In this document: piece after piece, positions 46,301-60,779 of the stretch
Layout: each line of letters starts with the position of its first letter
How positions within the stretch are numbered: position 1 is the first letter of the stretch
From: Coriaria nepalensis
Lineage: Eukaryota > Streptophyta > Magnoliopsida > Cucurbitales > Coriariaceae
Direction of reading: 5' to 3'
Assembly: GCA_027186245.1 (NCBI GenBank)
Contig: CP114481.1
Span: 53,514,569 to 53,578,568 of the forward strand
DNA length: 64,000 nt
The notes under the pieces: model-generated
Told to the model about the DNA's origin: nothing
Seen by the model: the letters and a program-made list of their open reading frames with translations, nothing else
The model's database searches: none
Translations under genes and position numbers: made by a program

Positions 46301-49300
46301 CCAAAAATTTACAAGGATATCAACGGGCGGAAAAGATCTAGAAAAGTGTTTTGCGGAATGAAGTACTTTCATGCAAACGAATAAAAATGAGTATGAATTA
46401 GTACCTGATAGGAAGACGAATTGAGAGCTTCAAACAAATGAAATTTCCGAACCATAATTTTTGTAGAGCGTTGGAGCTTGAGAGTGACAAAATGGTGAAT
46501 GTATAAGATAAAAATAATACAAATTAAAATTAGACAAAGTTTAAAAATTTTACAAGAATATCAATGGGCGGGAAAAAAATCTAGAAAAGTGTTTTGCTGA
46601 ATGAAGTACTTTCATGCAAACAAATGAAAATGAGTAAGAAATAGTACCTGATATGAAAATGAATTGAGAGCTTCAAACAAATCTAATTTCCGAACCATAA
46701 TAATTTTAGAGCGTTGGAGGTTGAGGGAGATAAAAGGGTGAATGAATAAGATAAAAATAATACAAATTAAAATTAGACAAAGTTCCAAAAATTTACTAGA
46801 AAATCAACGGGCAAGAAAAAATCTAGAAAAATGTTTTGTGGAATGAAGTACTTTCATGCAAACGAATGAAAATGATTAATAAATAGTACCTGATATGAAA
46901 ACCAATTGAGAGCCTCAAACAAATCTAATTTCCGGACCATAATTGTTTTAGAGCGTTGGAGCTTGAGAGAGATAAAATGGTGATTAAATAAGATAAAAAT
47001 AATACAAGTAAAAATTAGACAAAGTTTCAAAAATTTACAAGAATCTCAGCGGGTGGAAAAGATCTAGAAAAGTGTTTTGCGGAATGAAGTACTTTCATGC
47101 AAACGAATGAAAATGATTAAGAAATGATACCTGATATGAAAACAAATTGAGAGCTTCAAAGAAATCAAATTTCCGAACCATTATTTTTTTAGAGCGTTGG
47201 AGCTTGAGAGAGATAAAATGGTGAATGAATATGATAAAAAGATTCCAAATTAAAATTAGACAAAGTTTCGAAAATGTGCAAGAAAATCAACTGGCAAGAA
47301 AAAATCTAGAAATGTGTTTTGCGGAATGAAGTACTTTCATGCAAACGAATAAAAATGAGTATGAAATATTACCTGATATGAAAATGAATTGAGAGCTTCA
47401 AACAAATCAAATTTCCGAACCATTATTTTTTTAGAGCGTTGTAGCTTGAGAGAGATAAAATGGTGAATGAATAAGATAAAAAATAATACAAATTAAAATT
47501 ATACAAATTTCCAGAAATTTACAAGAATATCAACGGGCGGGAAAAAAATCTAGAAAAGTGTTTTGCGGAATGAAGTACTTTCATGCAAACGAATGAAAAT
47601 GAGTGAGAAATAGTACCTGATATGAAGACGAATTCAGAGTTTCAAGCAAATCTGATATCCGAACCATAATTTTTTTAGAGCGTTGTAGCTTGACAGAGAT
47701 AAAATGGTTATTGAATAAGATAAAAAATAATACAAAAAATAAAATTATACAAATTTCCAGAAATTTACAAGAATATCAACGGGCGTGAAAAAAATCTAGA
47801 AAAGTGTTTTGCGGAATGAAGTACTTTCATGCAAACGAATGAAAATGAGTGAGAAATAGTACCTGATATGAAGACGAATTCAGAGTTTCAAGCAAATCTG
47901 ATATCCGAACCATAATTTTTTTAGAGCGTTGTAGCTTGACAGAGATAAAATGGTTATTGAATAAGATAAAAAATCATACAAATTAAAATTATACAAATTT
48001 TCAGAAATTTACAACAATATCAACGGGTGTGAAAAAAATTTAGAAAAATGTTTTGCGGAATGAAGTACTTTCATGCAAACGAATGAAAATGAGTAAGAAA
48101 TAGTACCTGATATGAAAACGAATTGAGAGCTTCAAACAAATCTAATTTCAGAACCATAATTGTTTCAGAGTATCGGAGCTTGAGAGAGATAAAACGGTGA
48201 ATGAATTAGATAAAAATAATACAAATTAAAATTAGACAAGGTTTCAAAGATTTACAAGAAAATCAACAGGCAAGAAAAAATCTAGAAAAGTGTTTTGCGG
48301 AATGAAGTACTTTCATGCAAACGAATAAAAATGAGTATGAAATAGTACCTGATATGAAAACGAATTGAGAGCTTCAAACAAATCAAATTTCCGAACTATT
48401 ATTTTTTTAGAGCGTTGGAGCTTGAGAGAGATAAAATGGTGAATGAATATGATAAAAATAATACAAATTAAAATTAGACAAAGTTCAAAAAATTTACAAG
48501 GATATGAACGGGCGGAAAAGATCTAGAAAAGCATTTTGCGGAATGAAGTACTTTCATGCAAACGAATGAAAATGAGGAAGAAATAGTACCTGATATGAAG
48601 ACGAATTCAAAGCTTCAAGCAAATCTGATATCCGAACCATAATTTTTTTAGAGCGTTGTAGCTTGAGAGAGATAAAATGGTGAATGAATAAGATAAAAAA
48701 TAAAACAAATTAAAATTATACAAATTTCCAGAAATTTACAAGAATATCAAGAAGCGTGAAAAAAATCTAGAAAAATGTTTTGCGTAATGAAGTACTTTCA
48801 TGCAAACGAATGAAAATGAGTAAGAAATAGTACCTGATATGAAAACGAATTGAGAGTGTCAAACAAATCTAATTTCAGAACCATAATTGTTTTAGAGCGT
48901 TGGAGCTTGAGAGAGGTAAAATGGTGAATGAATAAGATAAAAATAATACAAATTAAAATTAGACAAAGTTTCAAAAATTTACAAGAAAATCAACAGGCAA
49001 GAAAAATCTAGAAAAGTGTTTTGCGGAATGAAGTACTTTCATGCAAACGAATAAAAATGAGTATCAAAATAGTACCTTATATGAAAACGAATTCAGAGCT
49101 TCAAACAAATTAAATTTCCGAACCATTATTTTTTTAGAGCGTTGGAGCTTGAGAGAGATAAAATGGTGAATGAATATGATAAAAATAATACAAATTAAAA
49201 TTAGACAAAGTTCCAAAAATTTACAAGGATATCAGCGGGCGGAAAAGATCTAGAAAAGCATTTTGCGGAATGAAGTACTTTCATGCAAACGAATGAAAAT

Positions 49301-52300
49301 GAGGAAGAAATACTACCTGATATGAAGACGAATTCAAAGTTTCAAGCAAATCTGATATCCGAACCATAATTTTTTTAGAGCGTTGTAGCTTGAGAGAGAT
49401 AAAATGGTGAATGAATAAGATAAAAAATAAAACAAATTAAAATTATACAAATTTCCAGAAATTTACAAGAATATCAAGAAGCGTGAAAAAAATCTAGAAA
49501 AATGTTTTGCGTAATGAAGTACTTCCATGCAAACGAATGAAAATGAGTAAGAAATAGTACCTGATATGAAAACGAATTGAGAGCGTCAAACAAATCTAAT
49601 TTCAGAACCATAATTGTTTTAGAGCGTTGGAGCTTGAGAGAGGTAAAATGGTGAATGAATAAGATAAAAATAATACAAATTAAAATTAGACAAAGTTTCA
49701 AAAATTTACAAGAAAATCAACAGGCAAGAAAAAATCTAGAAAAGTATTTTGCGGAATGAAGTACTTTCACGCAAACGAATAAAAATGAGTATGAAATAGT
49801 ACCTGATATGAAAACGAATTGAGAGCTTCAAACAAATCAAATTTCCGAACTATTATTTTTTTAGAGCGTTGGAGCTTGAGAGAGATAAAATGGTGAATGA
49901 ATATGATAAAAATAATACAAATTAAAATTAGACAAAGTTCAAAAAATTCACAAGGATATGAACGGGCGGAAAAGATCTAGAAAACCATTTTGCGGAATGA
50001 AGTACTTTCATGCAAACGAATAAAAATGAGTATGAAATAGTACCTTATATGAAAACGAATTGAGAGCTTCAAACAAATTAAATTTCCGAACCATTATTTT
50101 TTTAGAGCGTTGGAGTTTGAGAGAGATAAAATTGTGAATGTATAAGATAAAAATAATACAAATTAAAATTAGACAAAGTTTAAAAAATTTACAAGAATAT
50201 CAACGGGCAAGAAAAAATCTAGAAAAGAGTTTTGCGGAATGAACTACTTTCATGCAAACGAATAAAAATGAGTATGAAATAGTACCTAATATGAAGACGA
50301 ATTGAGAGCTTCAAACAAATCTAATTTCCGAACCATAATAATTTTAGAGCGTTGGAGCTTGAGAGAGATAAAATGGTGAATGAATAAGATAAAAAATAAT
50401 ACAAATTAAAGTTAGACAAAGTTCTGAAAATTTACAAGAAAATCAACGGGCAAGAAAAAATCTAGAAAAATGTTTTGCGGAATGATGTACTTTCATGCAA
50501 ACGAATGAAAATGATTAAGAAATAGTACCTGATATGAAAACCAATTGAGAGCCTCAAACAAATCTAATTTCCGAAGCATAATTTTTTTAGAGCGTTGGAG
50601 CTTGAGAGAGATGAAATGGTGATTAAATAAGATAAAAATAATACAAATAAAAATTAGACAAAGTTCCAAAAATTTACAAGAATATCAACGGGCGGAAAAG
50701 ATCTAGAAAAGTGTTTTGCGGAATGAAGTACTTTCATGCAAACGAATGAAAATGATTAAGAAATGATACCTTATATGAAAACGAATTGAGAGCTTCAAAC
50801 AAATCTAATTTCAGAACCATAATTGTTTTAGACCGTTGGAGCTCGAGAGAGATAAAATGGTGAATGAATTAGCTAAAAATAATACAAATTAAAATTAGAC
50901 AAAGTTTCAAAAATTTACAAGAAAATCAACAGGCAAGAAAAAATCTAGAAAAGCATTCTGCGGAATGAAGTACTTTCATGCAAACCAATGAAAATGAGTA
51001 AGAAATAGTACCTGATATAAAGACGACTTCAGAGCTTCAAGCAAATCTGATTTCCGAACCATAATTTTTTTAGATCGTTGTAGCTCGAGAGAGATAAAAT
51101 GGTGAATGAATATGATAAAAATAATACAAATTAAAATTAGACAAATTCCAAAAATTTACAAGGATATCAACGGGCGGAAAAGATCTAGAAAAGCATTTTG
51201 CGGAATGAAGTACTTTCATGCAAACGAATGAAAATGAGGAAGAAATAGTACCTGATATGAAGACGAATTCAAAGCTTCAAGCAAATCTGATATCCGAACC
51301 ATAATTTTTTTAGAGCGTTGTAGCTTGAGAGAGATAAAATGGTGAATGAATTAGATAAAAATAATACAAATTAAAATTAGACAAAGTTTCATAAATTTAC
51401 AACGATATCAACGAGCGGAAAAGATCTAGAAAAGCATTTTGCGGAATGAAGTACTTTCATGCAAACGAATGAAAATGAGTAAGAAATAGTACCTGATATG
51501 AAAACGAATTGAGAGCTTCAAACAAATCTAATTTCAGAACCATAATTGTCTTAGAGCGTTGGAGCTTGAGAGAGATAAAATGGTGAATGAGTTAGATAAA
51601 AATAATACAAATTAAAATTAGACAAAGTTCCAAAAATTTACAAGAATATCAACGGGAGGAAAAGATTTAGAAAAGCATTTTGCAGAATGAAGTACTTTCA
51701 TGCAAACGAATAAAAATGGGTATGAAATAGTACCTGAGATGAAAACGAATTGAGAGCTTCAAACAAATCAAATATCCGAACCATTACTTTTTTAGAGCGT
51801 TGGAGCTTGAGAGAGATAAAATGGTGAATGAATATGATAAAAATAATACAAATTAAAATTAGACAAAGTTTCAAAAATATACAAGAAAATCAGCAGGCAA
51901 GAAAAAATCTAGAAAAGTGTTTTGCGGAATGAAGTACTTTCATGCAAACGAATAAAAATGAGTATGAAATAGCACCTGATATGAAAACGAATTGAGAGTT
52001 TCAAACAAATCAAATTTCCGAACCATTTATTTTTTAGAGCGTTGGAGCTTGAGAGAGATAAAATGGTGAATGTATAAGACAAAAATAATACAAATTAAAA
52101 TTAGACAAAGTTAAAAAATTTAGAAGAATATCAACGGGTGGGAAAAAATCTAGAAAAGAGTTTTGCGGAATAAAGTACTTTCATGCAAACGAATGAAAAT
52201 GAGTAAGAAATAGTACCTGATATGAAAATGAATTGAGAGATTCAAACAAATCTAATTTCCGAACCACAATAATTTTAGAGCGTTGGAGCTTGAGAGAGAT

Positions 52301-54728
52301 AAAATGGTGAATGAATAAGATAAAAATAATACCAATTAAAATTAGACAAAGTTCTAAAAATTTACAAGACAATCAACGGGCAAGAAAAAATCTAGAAAAA
52401 TGTTTTGCGGAATGATGTACTTTCTTGCAAACGAATGAAAATGATTAAGAAATAGTACCTTATATGAAAACCAATTGAGAGCCTCAAACAAATCTAATTT
52501 CCGAACCATAATTTTTTTAGAGCGTTGGAGCTTGAGAGAGATAAAATGGTGATTAAATAAGATAAAAATAATACAAATAAAAATTAGACAAAGTTCCAAA
52601 AATTTACAAGAATATCAACGGGTGGAAAAGATCTAGAAAAATGTTTTGCGGAATGAAGTACTTTCATGCAAACGAATGAAAATGAGTAAGAAATAGTACC
52701 TCATATGAAAACAAATTGAGAGCTTGAAACAAATCTAATTTCAGAACCATAATTGTTTTAGAGCGTTGGAGCTTGAGAGAGATAAAATGGTGAATGAATT
52801 AGATAAAAATAATACAAATTAAAATTAGACAAAGTTTCAAAAATTTACAAGAAAATCAACAGGCAAGAAAAAATCTAAAAAAGTGTTTTGCGAAATGAAG
52901 TATTTTCATGCAAACGAATAAAAATGAGTATCAAATAGTACCTGATATGAAAACGAATTGGGAGCTTCAAACAAATCAAATTTCCGAACCATTATTTTTT
53001 TAGAGCGTCGGAGCTTGAGAGAGATAAAATGGTGAATGAATATGATAAAAATAATATAAATTAAAATTAGACAAAGTTTCAAAAATTTACAAGAATATCA
53101 ACGGGCGGGAAAAAATCTAGAAAAGTGTTTTGCGGAATGAAGTACTTTCATGCAAACGAATAAAAATGAGTATGAAATAGTACCTGATATGAAAACGAAT
53201 TGAGAGTTTCAAACAAATCAAATTTCCGAACCATTATTTTTTTAGAGCGTTGTAGCTTGAGAGAGATAAAATGGTGAATGAATAAGATAAAAAATAATAC
53301 AAATTTCGAGAAATTTACAAGAATATCAACGGGCGTGAAAAAAATCTAGAAAAGTGTTTTGCGGAATGAAGTACTTTCATGCAAAAAATTGAAAATGAGT
53401 AAGAAATAGTACCTGATATGAAGACGACTTCAGAGCTTCAAGCAAATGTGATTTCCGAACCATAATTTTTTTAGAGCGTTATAGCTTGAGAGAGATAAAA
53501 TGGTGAATGAATATGATAAAAATAATACAAATTAAAATTAGACAAAGTTCCAAAAATATACAAGGATATCAACAGGCGGAAAAGATCTAGAAAAGTATTT
53601 TTCGGAATGAAGTACTTTCATGCAAACGAATGAAAATGAGGAAGAAATAGTACCTGATATGAAGACGAATTCAAAGCTTCAAGCAAATCTGATATCCGAA
53701 CCATAATTTTTTTAGAGCGTTGTAGCTTGAGAGAGATAAAATGGTGAATGAATAAGATAAAAAATAAAACAAATTAAAATTATACAAATTTCCACAAATT
53801 TACAAGAATATCAACAAGCGTGAAAAAAATCTAGAAAAATGTTTTGCGGAATGAAGTACTTTCATGCAAACGAATGAAAATGAGTAAGAAATAGTACCTG
53901 ATATGAAAACGAATTGAGAGCGTCAAACAAATCTAATTTCAGAACCATAATTGTTTTAGAGCGTTGGAGCTTGAGAGAGATAAAATGGTGAATGAATAAT
54001 ATAAACATAATACAAATGAAAATTAGACAAAGTTTCAAAAATTTACAAGAAAATCAACAGGCAAGAAAAAATTTAGAAAAGTATTTTGCGGAATGAAGTA
54101 CTTTCACGCAAACGAATAAAAATGAGTATGAAATAGTACCTGATATGAAAACGAATTGAGAACTTCAAACAAATCAAATTTCTGAACTATTATTTTTTGA
54201 GAGCGTTGGAGCTTGAGAGAGATAAAATGGTGAATGAATATGATAAAAATAATACAAATTAAAATTAGACAAAGTTCAAAAAATTTACAAGGATATCAAC
54301 GGGCGGAAAAGATCTAGAAAAGCATTTTGCGGAATGAAGTACTTTCATGCAAACGAATAAAAATGAGTATGAAATAATACCTAATATGAAGACGAATTGA
54401 GAGCTCCAAACAAATCTAATTTCCGAACCATAATAATTTTAGAGCGTTGGAGCTTGAGGGAGATAAAATGGTGAATGAATAAGATAAAAAATAATACAAA
54501 TTAAAATTAGACAAAGTTCCAAAAATTTACAAGAAAATCAACAGGCAAAAAAAATCTAGAAAAGAGTTTTGCAGAATGATGTACTTTCATGCAAACGAAT
54601 GAAAATGAGTAAGAAATAGTACCTGATATGAAAACGAATTGAGAGCGTCAAACAAATCTAAGTTCCGAACCATAATTGTTTTAGAGCGTTGGAGCTTGAG
54701 AGAGATGAAATGGTGAATGAATTAGATA
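40227..54728 (+). repeat. Giant tandem duplication, copy 2 (14,502 bp, ~60 monomers)
   Basis: Second copy of 25,725-40,226 at an offset of 14,502 bp. Identity continues to 54,735, seven bases past the nominal end, because of the overlap at the joint. All internal sub-repeats of copy 1 are repeated here: the A-rich variants, the 246-bp pair, the 727-bp trimers and the 15-bp-deletion monomer at 53,295. Beyond 54,735 this copy continues with ACAAATTAAAATTAGAC and a GTTGCAAAAATT tail, the sequence copy 1 lost at the joint. Confidence 0.95.
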
Positions 54729-57160
54729 AAAATAATACAAATTAAAATTAGACAAAGTTGCAAAAATTTACAAGAATATCAACGGGCGGGAAAAAATCTA
54801 GAAAAGGGTTTTGCGGAATGAAGTACTTTCATGCAAACGAGTAAAAATGAGTATGAAATAGTACCTAATATGAAGGTAAATTGAGAGCTTCAAACAAATA
54901 TAATTTCCGAACCATAATAATTTTAGAGCGTTGGAGCTTGAGAGAGATAAAATGCTGAATGAATAAGATAAAAAATAATACAAATTAAAGTTAGACAAAG
55001 TTTCAAAAATTTACAGGAAAATCAACGGGCAAGAAAAAATCTAGAAAAATGTTTTGCGGAATGACGTACTTTCATGCAAACGAATGAAAATGATTAAGAA
55101 ATAGTACTTGATATGAAAAGCAATTGAGAGCCTCAAACAAATCTAATTTCCGAAGCATAATTTTTTTAGAGCGTTGGAGCTTGAGAGAGATAAAAAGATG
55201 ATTAAATAAGATAAAAATAATACAAATAAAAATTAGACAAAGTTCCAAAAATTTACAAGAATATCAACGGGCGGAAAAAATCTAGAAAAATGTTTTGCGG
55301 AATGAAGTACTTTCATGCAAACGAATGAAAATGATTAAGAAATGATACCTGATATGAAAACGAATTAAGAGCTTCAAACAAATCTAATTTCAGAACCATA
55401 ATTGTTTTAGAGCGTTGGAGCTTGAGAGAGATAAAATGGTGAATGAATTAGGTAAAAATAATACAAATTAAAATTAGACAAAGTTTCAAAAATTTACAAG
55501 AAAATCAACAGGCAAGAAAAAATCTAGAAAAGCATTCTGCGGAATGAAGTACTTTCATGCAAACCAATGAAAATGAGTAAGAAATAGTACCTGATATGAA
55601 GACGACTTCAAAGCTTCAAGCAAATCTGATTTCCGAACCATAATTTTTTTAGAGCGTTGTAGCTTGAGAGAGATAAAATGGTGAATGAATATGATAAAAA
55701 TAATACAAATTAAAATTAGACAAAGTTCCAAAAATTTACAAGGATATCAACGGGCGGAAAAGATCTAGAAAAGCATTTTGCGGAATGAAGTACTTTCATG
55801 CAAACGAATGAAAATGAGGAAGAAATAGTACCTGATATGAAGACGAATCCAAAGCTTCAAGCAAATCTGATATCCGAACCATAATTTTTTTAGAGCGTTG
55901 TAGCTTGAGAGAGATAAAATGGTGAATGAATAAGATAAAAAATAAAACAAATTAAAATTATACAAATTTCCAGAAATTTACAAAAATATCAACAAGCGTG
56001 AAAAAAATCTAGAAAAATGTTTTGCGGAATGAAGTACTTTCATGCAAACGAATGAAAATGAGTAAGAAATAGTACCTGATATGAAAACGAATTGAGAGCT
56101 TCAAAAAAATCTAATTTCAGAACCATAATTGTCTAAGAGCGTTGGAGCTTGAGAGAGATAAAATGGTGAATGACTTAGATAAAAATAATACAATTTAAAA
56201 TTAGACAAAGTTCCAAAAATTTACAAGAATATCAACGGGAGGAAAAGATCTAGAAAAGAGTTTTGCGGAATAAAGTACTTTCGTGCAAACGAATGAAAAT
56301 GAGTATGAAATAGTACCTGATATGAAAACGAATTGAGAGCTTCAAACAAATCAAATTTCCGAACTATTATTTTTTTAGAGCGTTGGAGCTTGAGAGAGAT
56401 AAAATGGTGAATGAATAAGATAAAAATAATACCAATAAAAATTAGACAAAGTTCTAAAAATTTACAAGAAAATCAACGGGCAAGAAAAAATCTAGAAAAA
56501 TGTTTTGCGGAATGATGTACTTTCATGCAAACGAATGAAAATGATTAAGAAATAGTACCTGATATGAAAACCAATTGAGAGCCTCAAACAAATCTAATTT
56601 CCGAACCATAATTTTTTTAGAGCATTGGAGCTTGAGAGAGATAAAATGGTGATTAAATAAGATAAAAATAATACATATAAAAATTAGACAAAGTTCCAAA
56701 AATTTACAAGAATATCAACGGGCGGAAAAGATCTAGAAAAGTGTTTTGCGGAATGAAGTACTTTCATGCAAACGAATGAAAATAAGTAAGAAATAGTACC
56801 TCATATGAAAACAAATTGAGAGCTTGAAACAAATCTAATTTCAGAACCATAATTGTTTTAGAGCGTTGGAGCTTGAGAGAGATAAAATGGTGAATGAATT
56901 AGATAAAAATAATACAAATTAAAATTAGACAAAGTTTCAAAAATTTACAAGAAAATCAACAGGCAAGAAAAAATCTAGAAAAGCATTCTGCGGAATGAAG
57001 TACTTTCATGCAAACGAATGAAAATGAGTAAGAAATAGTACCTGATACGAAGACGACTTCAGAGCTCCAAGCAAATCTGATTTCCAAACCATAATTTTTT
57101 TAGAGCGTTGAAGCTTGAGAGAGATAAAATGGTGAATGAATATGATAAAAATAATACAAA
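54729..57160 (+). repeat. Diverged monomers resembling 35.7-38.3 kb
   Basis: About ten monomers. The private CCGAAGCATAAT at 55,153 is also at 36,073 and 50,575, 19 monomers (4,578 bp) upstream of this copy. The following GATTAAGAAATGATACC, GCATTCTGCGG and AACCAATGAAAATGAG monomers keep the same order for about 1.2 kb. This is therefore an older duplicate of part of the giant unit, with more differences than the two giant copies show between each other. Confidence 0.75.
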
Positions 57161-58600
57161 TTAAAATTAGACAAAGTTTCAAAAATTTACAAGAAAATCA
57201 ACAGGCAAGAAAAAATCTAGAAAAGTGTTTTGCGGAATGAAGTATTTTCATGCAAACGAATAAAAATGAGTATGAAATAGTACCTTATATGAAAACGAAT
57301 TAGGAGCTTCAAACAAATCAAATTTCCGAACCATTATTTTTTTACAGCGTTGGAGCTTGAGAGAGATAAAATGGGGAATGAATATGATAAAAATAATACA
57401 AATTAAAATTAGACAAAGTTTCAAAAATTTACAAGAATATCAACGGGCGGGAAAAAATCTAGAAAAGTGTTTTGCGGAATGAAGTACTTTCATGCAAACG
57501 AATAAAAATGAGTATGAAATAGTACCTGATATGAAAACGAATTGAGAGTTTCAAACAAATCAAATTTCCGAACCATTATTTTTTTAGAGCGTTGTAGCTT
57601 GAGAGAGATAAAATGGTGAATGAATAAGATAAAAAATAATACAAATTTCGAGAAATTTACAAGAATATCAACGGGCGTGAAAAAAATCTAGAAAAGTGTT
57701 TTGCGGAAAGAAGTACTTTCATGCAAACGAATGAAAATGAGTAAGAAATAGTACCTGATATGAAGACGACTTCAGAGCTTCAAGCAAATCTGATTTCCGA
57801 ACCATAATTTTTTTAGAGCGTTATAGCTTGAGAGAGATAAAGTGGTGAATGAATATGATAAAAATAATACAAATTAAAATTAGACAAAGTTCCAAAAATT
57901 TACAAGGATATCAACGGGCGGAAAAGGTCTAGAAAAGCATTTTGCGGAATGAAGTACTTTCATGCAAACGAATGAAAATGAGGAAGAAATAGTACCTGAT
58001 ATGAAGAGGAATTCAAAGCTTCAAGCAAATCTGATATCCGGACCATAATTTTTTTAGAGCGTTGTAGCTTGAGAGAGATAAAATGGTGAATGAATAAGAT
58101 AAAAAATAAAACAAATTAAAATTATACAAATTTCCAGAAATTTACAAAAATATCAACAAGCGTGAAAAAAATCTAGAAAAATGTTTTGCGGAATGAAGTA
58201 CTTTCATGCAAACGAATGAAAATGAGTAAGAAATAGTACCTGATATGAAAACGAATTGAGAGCTTCAAACAAATCTAATTTCAGAACCATAATTGTCTTA
58301 GAGCGCTGGAGCTTGAGAGAGATAAAATGGTGAATGACTTAGATAAAAATAATACAATTTAAAATTAGACAAAGTTCCAAAAATTTACAAGAATATCAAC
58401 GGGAGGAAAAGATCTAGAAAAGAGTTTTGCGGAATAAAGTACTTTCGTGCAAACGAATGAAAATGAGTAAGAAATAGTACCTGATACGAAGACGACTTCA
58501 AAGCTTCAAGCAAATCTGATTTCCGAACCATAATTTTTTTAGAGCGTTGTAGCTTGAGAGAGATCAAATGGTGAATGAATATGATAAAAATAATACTAAT
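57161..58600 (+). repeat. Six-monomer unit, copy 1 (1,439-bp period)
   Basis: AGTATTTTCATGC with ATTAGGAGCTTC and TTTACAGCG (57,241) recurs at 58,680. GTTATAGC with GATAAAGTGGTG (57,830-57,845) recurs at 59,269-59,284. The shared order includes the 15-bp-deletion monomer and GAAGAGGAATTCAAAGC with GATATCCGGACC. The offset is 1,439 bp, and similarity to the next copy continues until about 58,262/59,701, where GCTTC and GCGTC differ. Confidence 0.82.
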
Positions 58601-59702
58601 TAAAATTAGACAAAGTTTCAAAAATTTACAGGAAAATCAACAGGCAAGAAAAAATCTAGAAAAGTGTTTTGCGGAATGAAGTATTTTCATGCAAACGAAT
58701 AAAAATGAGTATGAAATAGTACCTTATATGAAAACGAATTAGGAGCTTCAAACAAATCAAATTTCCGAACCATTATTTTTTTACAGCGTTGGAGCTTGAG
58801 AGAGATAAAATGGTGAATGAATATGATAAAAATAATACAAATTAAAATTAGACAAAGTTTCAAAAATTTACAAGAATATCAACGGGCGGGAAAAAATCTA
58901 GAAAAGTGTTTTGCGGAATGAAGTACTTTCATGCAAACGAATAAAAATGAGTAAGAAATAGTACCTGATATGAAAACGAATTGAGAGTTTCAAACAAATC
59001 AAATTTCCGAACCATTATTTTTTTAGAGCGTTGTAGCTTGAGAGAGATAAAATGGTGAATGAATAAGATAAAAAATAATACAAATTTCGAGAAATTTACA
59101 AGAATATCAACGGGCGTGAAAAAAATCTAGAAAAGTGTTTTGCGGAATGAAGTACTTTCATGCAAACGAATGAAAATGAGTAAGAAATAGTACCTGATAT
59201 GAAGACGACTTCAGAGCTTCAAGCAAATCTGATTTCCGAACCATAATTTTTTTAGAGCGTTATAGCTTGAGAGAGATAAAGTGGTGAATGAATATGATAA
59301 AAATAATACAAATTAAAATTAGACAAAGTTCCAAAAATTTACAAGGATATCAACGGGCGGAAAAGATCTAGAAAAGCATTTTGCGGAATGAAGTACTTTC
59401 ATGCAAACGAATGAAAATGAGGAAGAAATAGTACCTGATATGAAGAGGAATTCAAAGCTTCAAGCAAATCTGATATCCGGACCATAATTTTTTTAGAGCG
59501 TTGTAGCTTGAGAGAGATAAAATGGTGAATGTATAAGATAAAAAATAAAACAAATTAAAATTATACAAATTTCCAGAAATTTACAAGAATATCAACAAGC
59601 GTGAAAAAAATCTAGAAAAATGTTTTGCGGAATGAAGTACTTTCATGCAAACGAATGAAAATGAGTAAGAAATAGTACCTGATATGAAAACGAATTGAGA
59701 GC
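58601..59702 (+). repeat. Six-monomer unit, copy 2 (partial)
   Basis: Matches 57,162-58,263 at a 1,439-bp offset, with a few substitutions: ATGGGGAATG near 57,372 against ATGGTGAATG here, GTATGAAATAG against GTAAGAAATAG, and TTACAAAAATATC against TTACAAGAATATC. The last third also forms the start of the 8-monomer duplication. Confidence 0.8.
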
Positions 59703-60779
59703 GTCAAACAAATCTAATTTCAGAACCATAATTGTTTTAGAGCGTTGGAGCTTGAGAGAGGTAAAATGGTGAATGAATAAGATAAAAATAATACAAATTA
59801 AAATTAGACAAAGTTTCAAAAATTTACAAGAAAATCAACGGGAGGAAAAGATCTAGAAAAGAGTTTTGCGGAATAAAGTACTTTCGTGCAAACGAATGAA
59901 AATGAGTATGAAATAGTACCTGATATGAAAACGAATTGAGAGCTTCAAACAAATCAAATTTCCGAACTATTATTTTTTTAGAGCGTTGGAGCTTGAGAGA
60001 GATAAAATGGTGAATGAATAAGATAAAAATAATACCAATAAAAATTAGACAAAGTTCTAAAAATTTACAAGAAAATCAACGGGCAAGAAAAAATCTAGAA
60101 AAGCATTTTGCGGAATGAAGTACTTTCATGCAAACGAATAAAAATGAGTATGAAATAGTACCTAATATGAAGACGAATTGAGAGCTCCAAACAAATCTAA
60201 TTTCCGAACCATAATAATTTTAGAGCGTTGGAGCTTGAGAGAGATAAAATGGTGAATGAATAAGATAAAAAATAATACAAATTAAAATTAGACAAAGTTC
60301 CAAAAATTTACAAGAAAATCAACGGGCAAAAAAAATCTAGAAAAGAGTTTTGCAGAATGATGTACTTTCATGCAAACGAATGAAAATGAGTAAAAAATAG
60401 TACCTGATATGAAAACGAATTGAGAGCGTCAAACAAATCTAATTTCCAAACCATAATTGTTTTAGAGTGTTGGAGCTTGAGAGAGATAAAATGGTGAATG
60501 AATTAGATAAAAATAATACAAATTAAAATTAGACAAAGTTGCAAAAATTTACAAGAATATCAACGGGCGGGAAAAAATCTAGAAAAGAGTTTTACGGAAT
60601 GAAGTACTTTCATGCAAACGAATAAAAATGAGTATGAAATAGTACCTTATATGAAAACGAATTGAGAGCTTCAAACAAATCTAATTTCCGAACCATTATT
60701 TTTTTAGAGCGTTGGAGCTTGAGAGAGATAAAATGGTGAATGTATAAGATAAAAATAATACAAATTAAAATTAGACAAA
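58857..60779 (+). repeat. Eight-monomer tandem duplication, copy 1 (~1,922 bp)
   Basis: The sequence recurs at 60,780-62,701. The offset is 1,923 bp at the left (TTGAGAGAGA at 59,038 and 60,961) and 1,922 bp after a one-base difference in the A-run of GGCGTGAAAA (59,115 and 61,038). Landmarks include CTTTCGTGC (59,881 and 61,803) and TGTACTTTC (60,361 and 62,283). Differences noticed are GTAAG against GTATG near 58,951/60,874, CCGAACC against CAGAACC near 59,236/61,159, and TTCCAAACC against TTCCGAACC near 60,446/62,368. Confidence 0.87.
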
